NCBI GenBank assembly: GCA_938045475.1
Contig: CALIML010000004.1
Location: 46,402-110,401 of the forward strand
Reading direction: 5' to 3'
DNA: 64,000 bases
From: an uncultured Sulfolobales archaeon
GTDB taxonomy: Archaea > Thermoproteota > Thermoprotei_A > Sulfolobales > Desulfurococcaceae
The translations under genes were made by a program, and so were the position numbers. Below are positions 25,215 to 33,233 of this stretch, piece after piece (positions within the stretch are counted from its first letter, which is position 1; every line of letters begins with the position of its first letter). Below the pieces are notes generated by a model, which saw only the letters and a program-made list of their open reading frames with translations, ran no database searches and had not been told where the DNA came from.

Positions 25215-25343
25215 TAGCTACATCTGCATTATTGCGGGGTTCTTAAATTGCTTTCCACCGTAAATATGGCCTATAGAGGCTTACTTCATGAGTCAAAAGC
25301 CCCCTCTTCTATGCACTATGCATAAGTAAGCGCTTCAACAGGT

Positions 25344-25356
25344 TTCTATATAAAGG
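25344..25356 (+). promoter_or_regulatory. TATA box of the 25376 regulator
   Basis: The sequence tctatataaagg is centred about 26 nt before TTG at 25376, which supports that TTG as a leaderless start. Confidence 0.55.
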
Positions 25357-25375
25357 AGTTATGGATCAGTGTTAA

Positions 25376-25951
25376 TTGGTGTCTAATTTGTCTATGGAGG
25401 AAGCCACGATAGATCTTACTGGGACACCAACTACGCCTATCGGCAAAAGAGACTTGCAGAAGCTTGAATTGGCGTTAATAGTCGGCACTCTATACAGTCC
25501 CGAAGTCGTTGAATTAATAAAAGATCCTGTTGAGAGAGCTGCATGGATAGATAGCTTAGCCATAGCAGCTGGAGCACTAGCTAGACAGAAGGCTGGCTAC
25601 TCGTTGAGGCAGATAGCGGAGGAACTTGGGAGAAGTGAAGTGAGCTTAAGAGCTCACTTAAGTGGTAAAACCAAGGCCGGCCAATTAGTCTTAAAGACTT
25701 ATGAAAGACTTGTAAGAGGAGATCTAAAAATAGCTGCTCCATTCATTTCCACAATCCGTAGCCAGAGGGAAATGGAGTTAGAAGATACGTTAAAGCAGTT
25801 AGAGTTAGAGAGGCTGAATTGCCAGGAGTCCTTAGGTCGGTTAAGCGAAGAATTGAGCGGAGTGAGGGCAGAGTTAGAAATTGTTAAGAGAAGCCTTGAG
25901 GAAAAGGAGAAAATCATTAGTGGAATAAAGGAATTATTGAAAAACGCTTAG
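25376..25951 (+). CDS. HTH regulator with C-terminal coiled coil (near-KaiC domain type)
   Basis: A 191-residue protein. The middle region WIDSLAIAAGALARQKAGYS followed by LRQIAEELGRSEVSLRAHLSGKTKAG is a helix-turn-helix of the kind described in archaea as a probable regulatory domain encoded near KaiC-like ATPases. Residues about 125-190 form a long heptad-rich coiled coil (ELERLNCQESLGRLSEELSG), which suggests dimerisation. No KaiC gene is visible here. The TTG start fits a leaderless promoter. It is convergent with htpX, 3 nt apart. Confidence 0.75.
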   Translation: MVSNLSMEEATIDLTGTPTTPIGKRDLQKLELALIVGTLYSPEVVELIKDPVERAAWIDSLAIAAGALARQKAGYSLRQIAEELGRSEVSLRAHLSGKTKAGQLVLKTYERLVRGDLKIAAPFISTIRSQREMELEDTLKQLELERLNCQESLGRLSEELSGVRAELEIVKRSLEEKEKIISGIKELLKNA

Positions 25952-25954
25952 CTA

Positions 25955-26929
25955 TCAATGCGTTGAGGAAAGCTCAAGGCGGTCTAGGAATGCAAACCTC
26001 TTAGCTGGGTGGGGATGAGTACTAAGTATTTCGGCAAGCAAATTAGGCTTCATCCTCTTGATTTCCTCAACGACGGCGTCTATATTGCCATAGAATCCAA
26101 ACGGATCTATGGAGTGTTCAGTGGCTGATATAAGGAGCATCTTTAATTGACCGTACTTCTCGGTATTTATCCCGCGGCGCTTTAAATAACCTGTGGCTAG
26201 GAGTATTCTAGCCAGCGCTCTCTGTAGGTACCTAGCCCCTCCCGGGACTACTTTAGCTGAATGAGCGTCGGCGTAGTATTCGCGAAGCCTACTTAAGTAA
26301 AGTATTCCTAGGTTGAGTAGAAAGCCTATCAATATAGCTAATGCTCCAATAGCTATGATTGCTAGCGGCGTTAGTTGATCCCTCCTCCTACCGCTGAACC
26401 CGGCGAGCCAGCCCCATCTAATTAGGAATCCCCCGATCCATAGAACTAAGGCTGGGAGGAGTCCAACGATCATCATGAATGCTACGTCTCTATGCTTTAA
26501 GTGACCTATTTCATGCCCAACTATGGCGGTCACCTCCTGTTGAGTTACCCCCTTTAAGCTCAGCAATCCATCTGTAACGGCTACTCTATACCCTGCTATA
26601 GGATTTCCGTAAGCGAAAGCATTTGGGATCGCTATATGGGCTATCATGAGCTTCGGCCTCTTTACACCGCTTCTAGCCGCTATATCACTTACAGCTTGGT
26701 GAAGCCAGGGTTCTTCAGATGGATCCAGGGGCCTGGCCCTATATATTGCATCAATAATGTATGGCGAAACAATCCACTGCAATAAGTATGTCGCTCCAAC
26801 GAGGACTATTGCTATAGTTATTATAGGCGCGCCCAGCATCAACATTATTAAGTAAAGCATGAAGAGTGATGCCCCGGTTACAACGATGAATGAAATAGCC
26901 ATTGATCCATAGAGTTTAGCTAAGCTCAC
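25955..26929 (-). CDS. htpX: HtpX-family membrane zinc metalloprotease (M48)
   Basis: A 324-residue membrane protease for quality control of membrane proteins. Two N-terminal membrane spans (about 9-30 and 35-56) precede the zinc site HEIGHLKHRD at 139-148. Two further spans (about 150-170 and 190-215) follow, then the third ligand region LREYYADAHSAKV. This is the usual HtpX architecture and length. Transcribed alone; divergent from the small gene at 26991. Confidence 0.93.
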   Translation of the reverse strand: MSLAKLYGSMAISFIVVTGASLFMLYLIMLMLGAPIITIAIVLVGATYLLQWIVSPYIIDAIYRARPLDPSEEPWLHQAVSDIAARSGVKRPKLMIAHIAIPNAFAYGNPIAGYRVAVTDGLLSLKGVTQQEVTAIVGHEIGHLKHRDVAFMMIVGLLPALVLWIGGFLIRWGWLAGFSGRRRDQLTPLAIIAIGALAILIGFLLNLGILYLSRLREYYADAHSAKVVPGGARYLQRALARILLATGYLKRRGINTEKYGQLKMLLISATEHSIDPFGFYGNIDAVVEEIKRMKPNLLAEILSTHPHPAKRFAFLDRLELSSTH

Positions 26930-26990
26930 TTAGACCCCCTCCTATTTTAGTAACACTTCCTCTGAGTCCTTTTAAGTCTATTTAAAGGCT

Positions 26991-27311
26991 ATGCTTTTTT
27001 CAGTGATAAACATGTACTCGAGAAATGTGGCTGTAGCATTAGTGAATAGGGATGGAGATATAGTTGAATTCATACCTCTTGGGGGAACTGAGGGAAGAGA
27101 TCTTGACAAAGTAATTAGGGTGTGCTTTGACGTATATAGAGTAGTGAACTATATACTTGGGAATTTCAACATGAATCCTCCGAGGAACATATCAATGAAG
27201 TACGAAGACTTAGAAGTAATAATCATACCGAGAGGCGATAAGCTAGTGATGGCTGTTATTGAAGGATTTGCATTCAGCGCTAGCAAAGATACTGCCGAAG
27301 CACTTGCCTAA
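26991..27311 (+). CDS. Small alpha/beta protein, unknown
   Basis: A 106-residue protein with strands AVALVNRDGDIVEFIPLGG, a helix DLDKVIRVCFDVYRVVNYIL, then LEVIIIPRGDKLVMAVIEG. The order strand-strand-helix-strand-strand recalls roadblock/LC7-like small proteins, but I cannot confirm it. ATG at 26991 or ATG at 27012 (MYSRNV) may be used. The downstream 300 nt hold a broken frame. No domain is firmly recognised. Confidence 0.6.
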   Translation: MLFSVINMYSRNVAVALVNRDGDIVEFIPLGGTEGRDLDKVIRVCFDVYRVVNYILGNFNMNPPRNISMKYEDLEVIIIPRGDKLVMAVIEGFAFSASKDTAEALA

Positions 27312-27333
27312 GCCTTAATCCACATACTCATGA

Positions 27334-27621
27334 GTTGCCCAGACCCACACTTCAAAACCAGCTGAGGCTATAGGGGAAGCGATTCAATTGCAAGTGAGAG
27401 TAAAGCGATATACCTAGGTCTTCGATGCCTGAGCTACTGAAGATAGGTTGCCAAAGGAAGTAGTGGGTAAAGTAGTAGAAGTTTTAAGGAGAATTGATGT
27501 AGACGAAGAGTGGCTTAAAAACGCTCTCGCTCCTTGGCTAAATGCACTTAGGGAAATAGCTAGGGTTAATTGCTCACTAAACGCCGCGGCGAAACCACTT
27601 TATAGTAAAACGTTTAGATAA
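27334..27621 (+). pseudogene. Frame interrupted by TAG and TGA, or a 57-residue protein
   Basis: One plus frame from 27334 to TAA at 27621 is broken only by TAG at 27415 and TGA at 27430. The upstream part reads SKPAEAIGEAIQLQVRVKRY. The downstream part, 57 codons from TTG at 27448, reads KEVVGKVVEVLRRIDVDEEW followed by LKNALAPWLNALREIARV and looks like a genuine helical protein. Its stop directly abuts the stop of the convergent FUN14-like gene. It may be a short real gene from 27448 or the tail of a decayed one. Confidence 0.4.
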
Positions 27622-28050
27622 TTACTTTCTAACAGTGGCTACTAGAGCACCTAGTATGAATCCTATAGCTATGGGCCCTACAGTCATTACTCCAAGGAAC
27701 TTTAGGAAGTCATATATTGATTCCAGCAATTGCTTTGACTGAGGCGCTATTTTACTTAAGAAGGCATCTATGGGTTCTCCAAGGCTCCACACAGACAGTA
27801 TTGCTCCAATGACTAGAATCGCTGTGAACGCTAGTATGTATTTAATTACTTTTACACCAAAGTACCCTAAGCCAAATCCTAAGGCAAGCTGAATTAGGAT
27901 AGTGGCAAGTACTTTGGGGTTTTGGAGAGCCACAGTAAAGAAGCTCTCCTCATTTGCAGAGGCATTTGTTTGAGCTAAAGCAATAGGTAGTGCAGTCACT
28001 AAAGCGATCAACAGCAAGTAAACACATAGAGCTCTTAAACAGTTCTTCAT
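27622..28050 (-). CDS. FUN14-like membrane protein
   Basis: A 142-residue protein with a cleavable-looking N-terminal hydrophobic segment (6-27, ending ALAQT). Then come VLATILIQLALGFGLGYFGVKVIKYILAFTAIL and a C-terminal membrane segment (GVMTVGPIAIGFILGALVA). The glycine-rich GFGLGYFGVK core resembles the FUN14 family found in archaea and mitochondria. The role in archaea is unknown. Transcribed alone. Confidence 0.65.
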   Translation of the reverse strand: MKNCLRALCVYLLLIALVTALPIALAQTNASANEESFFTVALQNPKVLATILIQLALGFGLGYFGVKVIKYILAFTAILVIGAILSVWSLGEPIDAFLSKIAPQSKQLLESIYDFLKFLGVMTVGPIAIGFILGALVATVRK

Positions 28051-28344
28051 TAAAGGTTCACCTATTGCATCTATAGAATTTTATATATTTAACTTGTTTA
28101 GAATATGGTTTGCCGAAGGTATCCAAGAACAATGCTATTAACTCCACATCGGTGCCGCAGAGGTTTGCCAGCTCTCTTCATTGAATTTATGAAATTACAA
28201 ACTAAACACTAGGAAGAAACAGTTTCAAAGCCCTGTCTAAACCTCCAGAGACCTCCGCCAAACTGCTCTACGGCGATCTCGAGTTCCTCAGCTAGCATAC
28301 AGCTTACTAATGATTCTACTTATTAGCGCCCCTGGAAAGGGAGC
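28051..28344. other. Spacer with no confident gene
   Basis: This gap separates the FUN14-like and DUF47 genes, both on the minus strand. It contains only very short ORFs, the longest plausible being 29 codons on the minus strand near 28210-28300 (MLAEELEIAVEQFGGG). I see no tRNA, repeat or clear sRNA boxes. Confidence 0.3.
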
Positions 28345-29013
28345 TTACTTTAATGACACAGCTAAGTATCTAATCATGTCTGCAGAGTCCTCGCATTTAT
28401 CTACAGCGTTCTCCAGGGAATCGACTACTTCATTCAATATAGTGCATGTTGCTGGATCAGTGTTCTTGCAGATCATTAGCACTTTTTCAAACGCTCTGCC
28501 CCTAACCTCATCTACTTCCTCTTCTATTCTCTCAACAGCGTCCGCCAGCTCAAGGGACTTCTTGAGGTCTTTGGTTAGTTCCAGTAGTGCTTCACGTAGC
28601 TTAGATACGGCTTTCTCGAACTTGCGGCACATCTCAACTACGTCATTCAATACTTCAATAGGAATAGCTAGATCTGTTTCAGCTGCCAGCAGCAGTCTTC
28701 TAGCAGTGGACTTAGCATGATCAGCTATGTAATCTATCCTAAGTATTAACTTCATGATTACTTCTCTATCTATTGGATGTATTGATGACTCAAGCATGTC
28801 GCTTATTATATCCCTCTTTATTTGATCGGCCATTCTCTCGGCAGTAAATACTCTATTGTAGTGTTCCTTCACTCCATCCAAATCCTTCTCTAAGAATGAG
28901 TTCAGAACATTATTCAGGGATTCTGCGACTAGAGCTACTTTATCTAAGTGCTCAACTACTCTACTTAAGTACTTTTCCTCAACTTTCCTAGAGATCCATA
29001 TCCAAGTCGTCAA
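28345..29013 (-). CDS. DUF47/PhoU-like phosphate transport accessory protein
   Basis: A 222-residue all-helical protein of the DUF47 family, PhoU-like partners of Pit phosphate permeases. The E/D-rich repeats VFTAERMADQIKRDIISDML and AVERIEEEVDEVRGRAFEKVL are typical and bind metal in PhoU relatives. It lies 10 nt downstream of the pit gene in one operon, so it probably modulates phosphate uptake. Confidence 0.9.
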   Translation of the reverse strand: MTTWIWISRKVEEKYLSRVVEHLDKVALVAESLNNVLNSFLEKDLDGVKEHYNRVFTAERMADQIKRDIISDMLESSIHPIDREVIMKLILRIDYIADHAKSTARRLLLAAETDLAIPIEVLNDVVEMCRKFEKAVSKLREALLELTKDLKKSLELADAVERIEEEVDEVRGRAFEKVLMICKNTDPATCTILNEVVDSLENAVDKCEDSADMIRYLAVSLK

Positions 29014-29023
29014 ACAGGAACCC

Positions 29024-30058
29024 TCACCATACTACTCTTGTAAGTATTAAATATATTGTGGTGGATAAAAGGGCTGCTGCAGGCAACGTAGCTATCCAAG
29101 ACATAGCTATCTTTAAAACCGTCCTCCAATTGACTTCGCTGAAGCTTCTTTTCTTAGCTATGCCAACTCCAATTATTGAAGCTACAGTCGAGTATGTAGT
29201 TGATATCGGCATTCCGTATCCAAATAGTACATACGGCACTGTTGTAAACAGCCATACTACTAAAGCATTTGATAGCTCTGCAGCTAGACCTGAAACCACA
29301 TCTATTTTAGTTATCTTATACGCCGCAGTCTCTAAGACTCTTTTACCTAATAATGATGCGCCAGCTGTTATGCCTAGTGAACCTATGGCTGAGAGAAATG
29401 ACATAGCTTCTTCAGTCGGCATACCTAAGTACTTTTTAGTGACGAATAAGTATGCTCCAGTAGCGTTTGCAACGTCATTTGCTCCAAACGAGTATGCTGA
29501 GAAAGCTAGTGAAGCTATGAGAGAGGCCTTTAATATGATCCAGTATCTTGAGTCCTCCCTCAATCCCTCGAGGAGCTTTCTTAAAGCGATGTACATACAT
29601 GCAGCTAGAGCTATAGAAGCTAAAGGCGATGTAATCCAGGATAGAACTATGTTTAATAAGTTCCCCCAATTTAAGTCATCAATAGCGATCTTACCAAAAG
29701 CTACATACGCTAGCCCAACTCCTAATACACTTGCTGTAGCGCTATGCGTAGTAGATATAGGCATTCCGAGGAGCGTCGCAATATTTACCCAAATGAATGT
29801 AGCTAAGACTGCACTAACGGCCCCCACTAACTCTATTTCTGGAACAACTCCTCCGCCAAGCGTTTTTATTACAAATCTCCCCTGCATAATGGATCCTATG
29901 AATACAAATGCTGAGAATAGCAGGATGGCCTTATTGAAGTCTATGACTCCAGCTCCAACGGCGCAGTCAGTTGGGTTAGCGAAATCATTTCCGCCTAGGG
30001 AAAAAGCTACCATGAAGCTTGCCGCTAAACCAATTATGTAAACGTAGTGCTCCAGCAA
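29024..30058 (-). CDS. pit: PitA-family inorganic phosphate permease
   Basis: A 344-residue membrane transporter. The two inverted Pit signatures are visible: GGNDFANPTDCAVGAGVI near 22-39 and FGANDVANATGAYL near 190-203. Both are followed by conserved PISTTHSATASVLGVG and PISTTYSTVASIIGVG repeats. It moves phosphate, usually as a metal-phosphate complex or with cations. Cotranscribed with the DUF47 partner downstream. A long antisense open frame inside it is a shadow of this repetitive, GC-biased coding. Confidence 0.93.
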   Translation of the reverse strand: MLEHYVYIIGLAASFMVAFSLGGNDFANPTDCAVGAGVIDFNKAILLFSAFVFIGSIMQGRFVIKTLGGGVVPEIELVGAVSAVLATFIWVNIATLLGMPISTTHSATASVLGVGLAYVAFGKIAIDDLNWGNLLNIVLSWITSPLASIALAACMYIALRKLLEGLREDSRYWIILKASLIASLAFSAYSFGANDVANATGAYLFVTKKYLGMPTEEAMSFLSAIGSLGITAGASLLGKRVLETAAYKITKIDVVSGLAAELSNALVVWLFTTVPYVLFGYGMPISTTYSTVASIIGVGIAKKRSFSEVNWRTVLKIAMSWIATLPAAALLSTTIYLILTRVVW

Positions 30059-30109
30059 TTACAGCCCTTTGGAACTTAGGGAGCCACGATTTATAAACCT
30101 TTAATTTAT

Positions 30110-30469
30110 TCACAGCTCTTGATGCTTAGTTAGAAGGCCTAGGAAGTCGCTTAGTAAGCCCACAAGAAATTCAATGCATCTAGCCTCATTAAAGCCGCGA
30201 GCACTACACAGTTTCTCCATCCTCTCCCAACTCTCAATAGGCTCTGCTAAGAGAGCCGTACAACTCTCCAATGGTAAGTAAACCTTTATTGAGTAAAGAC
30301 CTAGGAAAGCCCTTAGATCACTTAGTACTTGAGATAGCTTAGGCGGCTGTTTTTGCTCACTACACACGTCTATTCCAAGCACTGTGTAAAGCCCCTGTCT
30401 ATCGCGATGCGATAGCTCTACAACGATGATGACGTTCTCCGCTCGCTTCAAGTACTTTAGGAGCTTCAA
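30110..30469 (-). CDS. Unknown protein, third gene of the ParA cassette
   Basis: A 119-residue protein that starts with a strand (NVIIVVELSHRDRQGLYTVLG), then a helical region with cysteines (ESCTALL, EKLCSARGFNEARC) and an amphipathic C-terminal helix. Its start overlaps the end of the preceding RHH-wHTH gene by 4 nt, so it is coupled to the ParA operon. No family recognised. It may be a cassette accessory factor. Confidence 0.6.
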   Translation of the reverse strand: MKLLKYLKRAENVIIVVELSHRDRQGLYTVLGIDVCSEQKQPPKLSQVLSDLRAFLGLYSIKVYLPLESCTALLAEPIESWERMEKLCSARGFNEARCIEFLVGLLSDFLGLLTKHQEL

Positions 30470-30987
30470 GGAGTCCTCGCCCGCATTATTGTTTTAAGCC
30501 CATACTGCCTCTCTAATTTCTCAGCGCATTCAGCGAATTTCTCAGCTGCTTCAGGTAAGTCGAATACTAGTGCGTCTCCATTTATTCTTGCAACATTTGC
30601 TTCAACGAGTTTTTTAACTATGCTCCTAAGAATTCTTAAGTTCACTCCAGTAATGCTTGACAGCTCTGCTAGATCTATTTTCCTCGGCACTTCCCCGAGC
30701 ACGGCTTGTAGTTTAACGATTATGCTAGCTGGCTTAACGACGTTTCTTTTAACTATTTCTCTAGCTACATTAATGCGCTCTGCCCTAGGCATACTTATGT
30801 ACTTTGGAGGTATTATGTCTCCACATGTAGTAGCTATATCTGTTCTAACTATGTAGTAGCTTAAGTATTGTATGAATGCCCTAAGGACGTCTTTAGCTAT
30901 TGACTCAGGATTTATTCCCGTCCTAGAGCTTAGCTCCACTAAAGCCTTGCTAGTAGCTTCATCTAATTTTACAGTAACGTTCTTCAA
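30466..30987 (-). CDS. DNA-binding protein with RHH and winged-helix-like parts (ParB-like partner)
   Basis: A 173-residue protein. The N-terminus MKNVTVKLDEATSKALVELS then SRTGINPESIAKDVLRAFI is a ribbon-helix-helix (strand, two helices). Residues about 90-165 (VVKPASIIVKLQAVLGEVPR, then SSITGVNLRILRSIVKKLVEAN) look like a winged helix. It overlaps the ParA gene by 4 nt. By position it is the DNA-binding adaptor of the ATPase, as ParB or archaeal SegB are, though it is not obviously homologous to SegB. Confidence 0.7.
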   Translation of the reverse strand: MKNVTVKLDEATSKALVELSSRTGINPESIAKDVLRAFIQYLSYYIVRTDIATTCGDIIPPKYISMPRAERINVAREIVKRNVVKPASIIVKLQAVLGEVPRKIDLAELSSITGVNLRILRSIVKKLVEANVARINGDALVFDLPEAAEKFAECAEKLERQYGLKTIMRARTP

Positions 30988-31883
30988 AGCTGTACTCCCT
31001 CTGTGGAAAGCTCTACCCTCGTTTCGAATTCTTTAGCTACGGGTTCAGCTATCTTTATGACTTCATTTGAGTATTTAAGCTCTCCCTTAATTAGCCTAAT
31101 GAGTCTCGGGTGCTCCTTTCTATCAAAGGGCAGCGCCCTTATGCTAGCTAGCTTTGGGTGGGCGTAAAGTATGTTTAAGAAATCTATGGAGAAACGTCCT
31201 TCGCTAAGCTCCCACTTTACGTTCACCTTACTGTATGCTTGCTTAACGTACCTCCTCACCATCTCCCTATAGTCATTAATAACTCTGGTTTCAACTGCTC
31301 TAAACCTTGTTAAAACAGCTCCAATGAATGCAGGGCGATCTACTGGCGGCTGGCTTTTCACATCTTCAATCAAGTACTTGAGTGAAACTAGAGAAAATAC
31401 GCCTTTAGTGACTGGTGAAATTAGTACGTCGCCTAACTTTACTAAGGGGCCTACGAGGCCGTACATTTGCGGAGGCAGATCGAAGATAATGTAATCCATG
31501 TCCTTAAACTTCACTTTAATGTCTCTCCTCAATACTTCAACTCTCTCCCCAGGGACTACGTATGTTTTAGCTATTCTCATGAATTCAGGCTTGCTTGGGA
31601 CTAGGAATAAGTTGTCGAGCAGCCCAACTCTTAACGGATTGCCCGTTGTCCCAATGATCCAGTCGAGGCTGAACGCCATGTTATAGTCTTTAGCCCCTCT
31701 TTCAAGAACTCCATAGTATCTCGGAGGGATGAATACTTCAGTTATGTTTGCCTGAGGATCTGCATCAACTACTAGAATTCTTCTACCCATCTTTAATGAT
31801 AGAGTTACTGCAAGAAGACTTGCGAGGGTTGTTTTTCCAACGCCGCCCTTATAGTTAGCTACTACCACTATTACGGGAGGCAT
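30984..31883 (-). CDS. ParA/Soj-type partition ATPase
   Basis: A 299-residue P-loop ATPase. The deviant Walker A KGGVGKTT lies at 12-19, the switch DADPQAN near 41-47 and the Walker B-like YIIFDLPPQM near 130-140. These mark the ParA/MinD group, which segregates DNA or positions complexes. It heads a three-gene operon whose members overlap by 4 nt each, with two TGTAGTGTTT direct repeats upstream. Chromosomal segregation or remnants of an integrated plasmid are both possible. Confidence 0.87.
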   Translation of the reverse strand: MPPVIVVVANYKGGVGKTTLASLLAVTLSLKMGRRILVVDADPQANITEVFIPPRYYGVLERGAKDYNMAFSLDWIIGTTGNPLRVGLLDNLFLVPSKPEFMRIAKTYVVPGERVEVLRRDIKVKFKDMDYIIFDLPPQMYGLVGPLVKLGDVLISPVTKGVFSLVSLKYLIEDVKSQPPVDRPAFIGAVLTRFRAVETRVINDYREMVRRYVKQAYSKVNVKWELSEGRFSIDFLNILYAHPKLASIRALPFDRKEHPRLIRLIKGELKYSNEVIKIAEPVAKEFETRVELSTEGVQL

Positions 31884-31937
31884 GAGTACATCACAACGGC
31901 CGTAAGCTTTGCCTACAGGTCACAGTTAATACTATGC

Positions 31938-31965
31938 TGTAGTGTTTAATAAGGATGTAGTGTTT
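31938..31965. repeat. Two direct repeats TGTAGTGTTT in the ParA promoter region
   Basis: TGTAGTGTTT occurs at 31938-31947 and again at 31956-31965, an 18-bp period that is close to two helical turns. They lie about 55-80 bp upstream of the parA-like start and upstream of the divergent wHTH gene. Such iterons are typical operator or centromere sites of partition systems. Binding is inferred, not shown. Confidence 0.55.
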
Positions 31966-32040
31966 TCCTAGAGTTAAGTTTTAAATAGTCGATAATGATA
32001 CAATAGTAGTCGTAAATCAATGCTTAAAATCACATGAGCA

Positions 32041-32427
32041 GTGGTGAAAATGTCTGAATTTAACGAGGAATTAAACGTGTATGACTTAAGGTTTCTCATG
32101 AAGAGGGGGGTGTCTCTAAGTCCCCCCCTATGGAAGACTTTAAACGCTGTACTTGAATTAAAAAAAATTACGGCCGAAGACCTGGCTAGACACACCAAAA
32201 GACCTAGAACTATTGAATCAAGGTATTTAATAGAGCTTAACAGACTCGGCTTAGTGGCTAGAAAGAGAATTAGTAGAAAAGTCTACTACTATGAAGTTGA
32301 GACAGCCGTACGAGAAGCACTACAAGAACTAGGGGAACTGCCTCCAGAGAGAATAGCTCACTACCTGAGTTTACCGGCTGATATAGTCAGGATAGTGCTA
32401 AGCAAAGTAAAGAGCTCGAGGGACTAG
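32041..32427 (+). CDS. Winged-helix DNA-binding regulator
   Basis: A 128-residue protein divergent from the ParA operon. Residues 35-100 (WKTLNAVLELKKITAEDLAR, then HTKRPRTIESRYLIELNRLG and LVARKRISRKVYYYEVETAV) form a clear winged helix with a two-stranded wing. GTG at 32041 or ATG at 32050 may be used. A terminator-like hairpin follows directly. Its position and the direct repeats in the shared promoter suggest it could regulate or belong to the partition locus. Confidence 0.75.
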   Translation: MVKMSEFNEELNVYDLRFLMKRGVSLSPPLWKTLNAVLELKKITAEDLARHTKRPRTIESRYLIELNRLGLVARKRISRKVYYYEVETAVREALQELGELPPERIAHYLSLPADIVRIVLSKVKSSRD

Positions 32428-32428
32428 G

Positions 32429-32443
32429 GCTCTTCTAAAGAGC
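32429..32443 (+). terminator. Terminator-like hairpin after the wHTH gene
   Basis: GCTCTT and AAGAGC pair around CTA just past the stop codon and are followed by ttaggttattttg. The stem is short, but the position and downstream T-rich sequence fit termination. Confidence 0.45.
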
Positions 32444-32615
32444 TTAGGTTATTTTGACTAAACATACTCCCAAAATATATATGAACTGTGGAACTAAATA
32501 TAGTTACTATATATATTCACTTAATTTGGTCTACTTAAAAGCTATAACCAGAATCTTTACAATATGTTACTGACTACTTTACCACTAGGATCAATGTGTT
32601 AGCCAAGCTAAAGGT

Positions 32616-32954
32616 GTGTTAATGGGATCTAGCGACAATAGCATTGAAGTAGAGGCGCCAACGAGGGTAGTTAGTATAAAGATTAACGAAGAGATAGTCT
32701 ATAAGCTAGATAAGTACGCTAAAATACTTGGCTTTAGAAATAGAAGTGAATTAATGAGAACTATGATAGACTTATTCCTTACAACCATGGAGGAATTAGC
32801 CATAGATCCCTCTTCCCTCAAAGATGGAGTATATGTCTCAGTAAATATGAAAACCCCGGCGGGATTAACTTCCCAAAGGGAGGTATTCATAAATCCAAAA
32901 ACATCCCTCTTCAACCCCGTCATGCTGATATCCGGTACTTCCATACACACCTAA
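32616..32954 (+). CDS. Ribbon-helix-helix regulator
   Basis: A 112-residue protein with an RHH/CopG domain at about 16-58: TRVVSIKINEEIVYKLDKYA then KILGFRNRSELMRTMIDLFL. The C-terminal 50 residues are a beta-rich tail that may sense a ligand or form dimers. GTG at 32616 or ATG at 32622 may start it. The upstream 190 nt is very AT-rich with several TATA-like runs (atatatat near 32477 and 32506). It follows the ParA-divergent wHTH gene. Confidence 0.75.
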   Translation: MLMGSSDNSIEVEAPTRVVSIKINEEIVYKLDKYAKILGFRNRSELMRTMIDLFLTTMEELAIDPSSLKDGVYVSVNMKTPAGLTSQREVFINPKTSLFNPVMLISGTSIHT

Positions 32955-32973
32955 CTTCCTTTCAACTGAGTAT

Positions 32974-33102
32974 ATGAGAACTTATTTCAGGGAACTCATT
33001 AATTCTCCACATATCCTTGAACTTAAATTCCTCAACTATAGAGTAGTTAGGGTGGCTAGAGGTCCCCTGTATCCTCAGGACGCCTTCCCAATATATCGCT
33101 AG
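32974..33102 (+). CDS. Possible 42-residue basic peptide
   Basis: ATG at 32974 opens 42 codons ending with TAG at 33100: MRTYFRELINSPHILELKFL then NYRVVRVARGPLYPQDAFPI. The amino-acid composition is protein-like, but there is no ribosome site and no family match. It could be the surviving piece of a lost gene. The remaining spacer to 33233 shows nothing further. Confidence 0.25.
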   Translation: MRTYFRELINSPHILELKFLNYRVVRVARGPLYPQDAFPIYR

Positions 33103-33233
33103 CCTTAAATTACATTAAGTGAGCGACTTCATTTATTCTCCTAATGAAAATTGTGATAAAGCCCTCTTACAGAGATCAGCAATCAATTCTAATACTAACG
33201 AAGCTCTCCATTGATTTCTTTAAAGAGCGATCT

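Noticed and set aside
29058..30041. A 327-codon open frame antisense to the phosphate permease
   Set aside because: The opposite strand encodes a clear PitA protein with both signatures; the antisense frame is a by-product of its composition.
32974..33102. A nuclease fragment
   Set aside because: The 42-residue peptide has no catalytic motif, so it is listed only as a doubtful small ORF.
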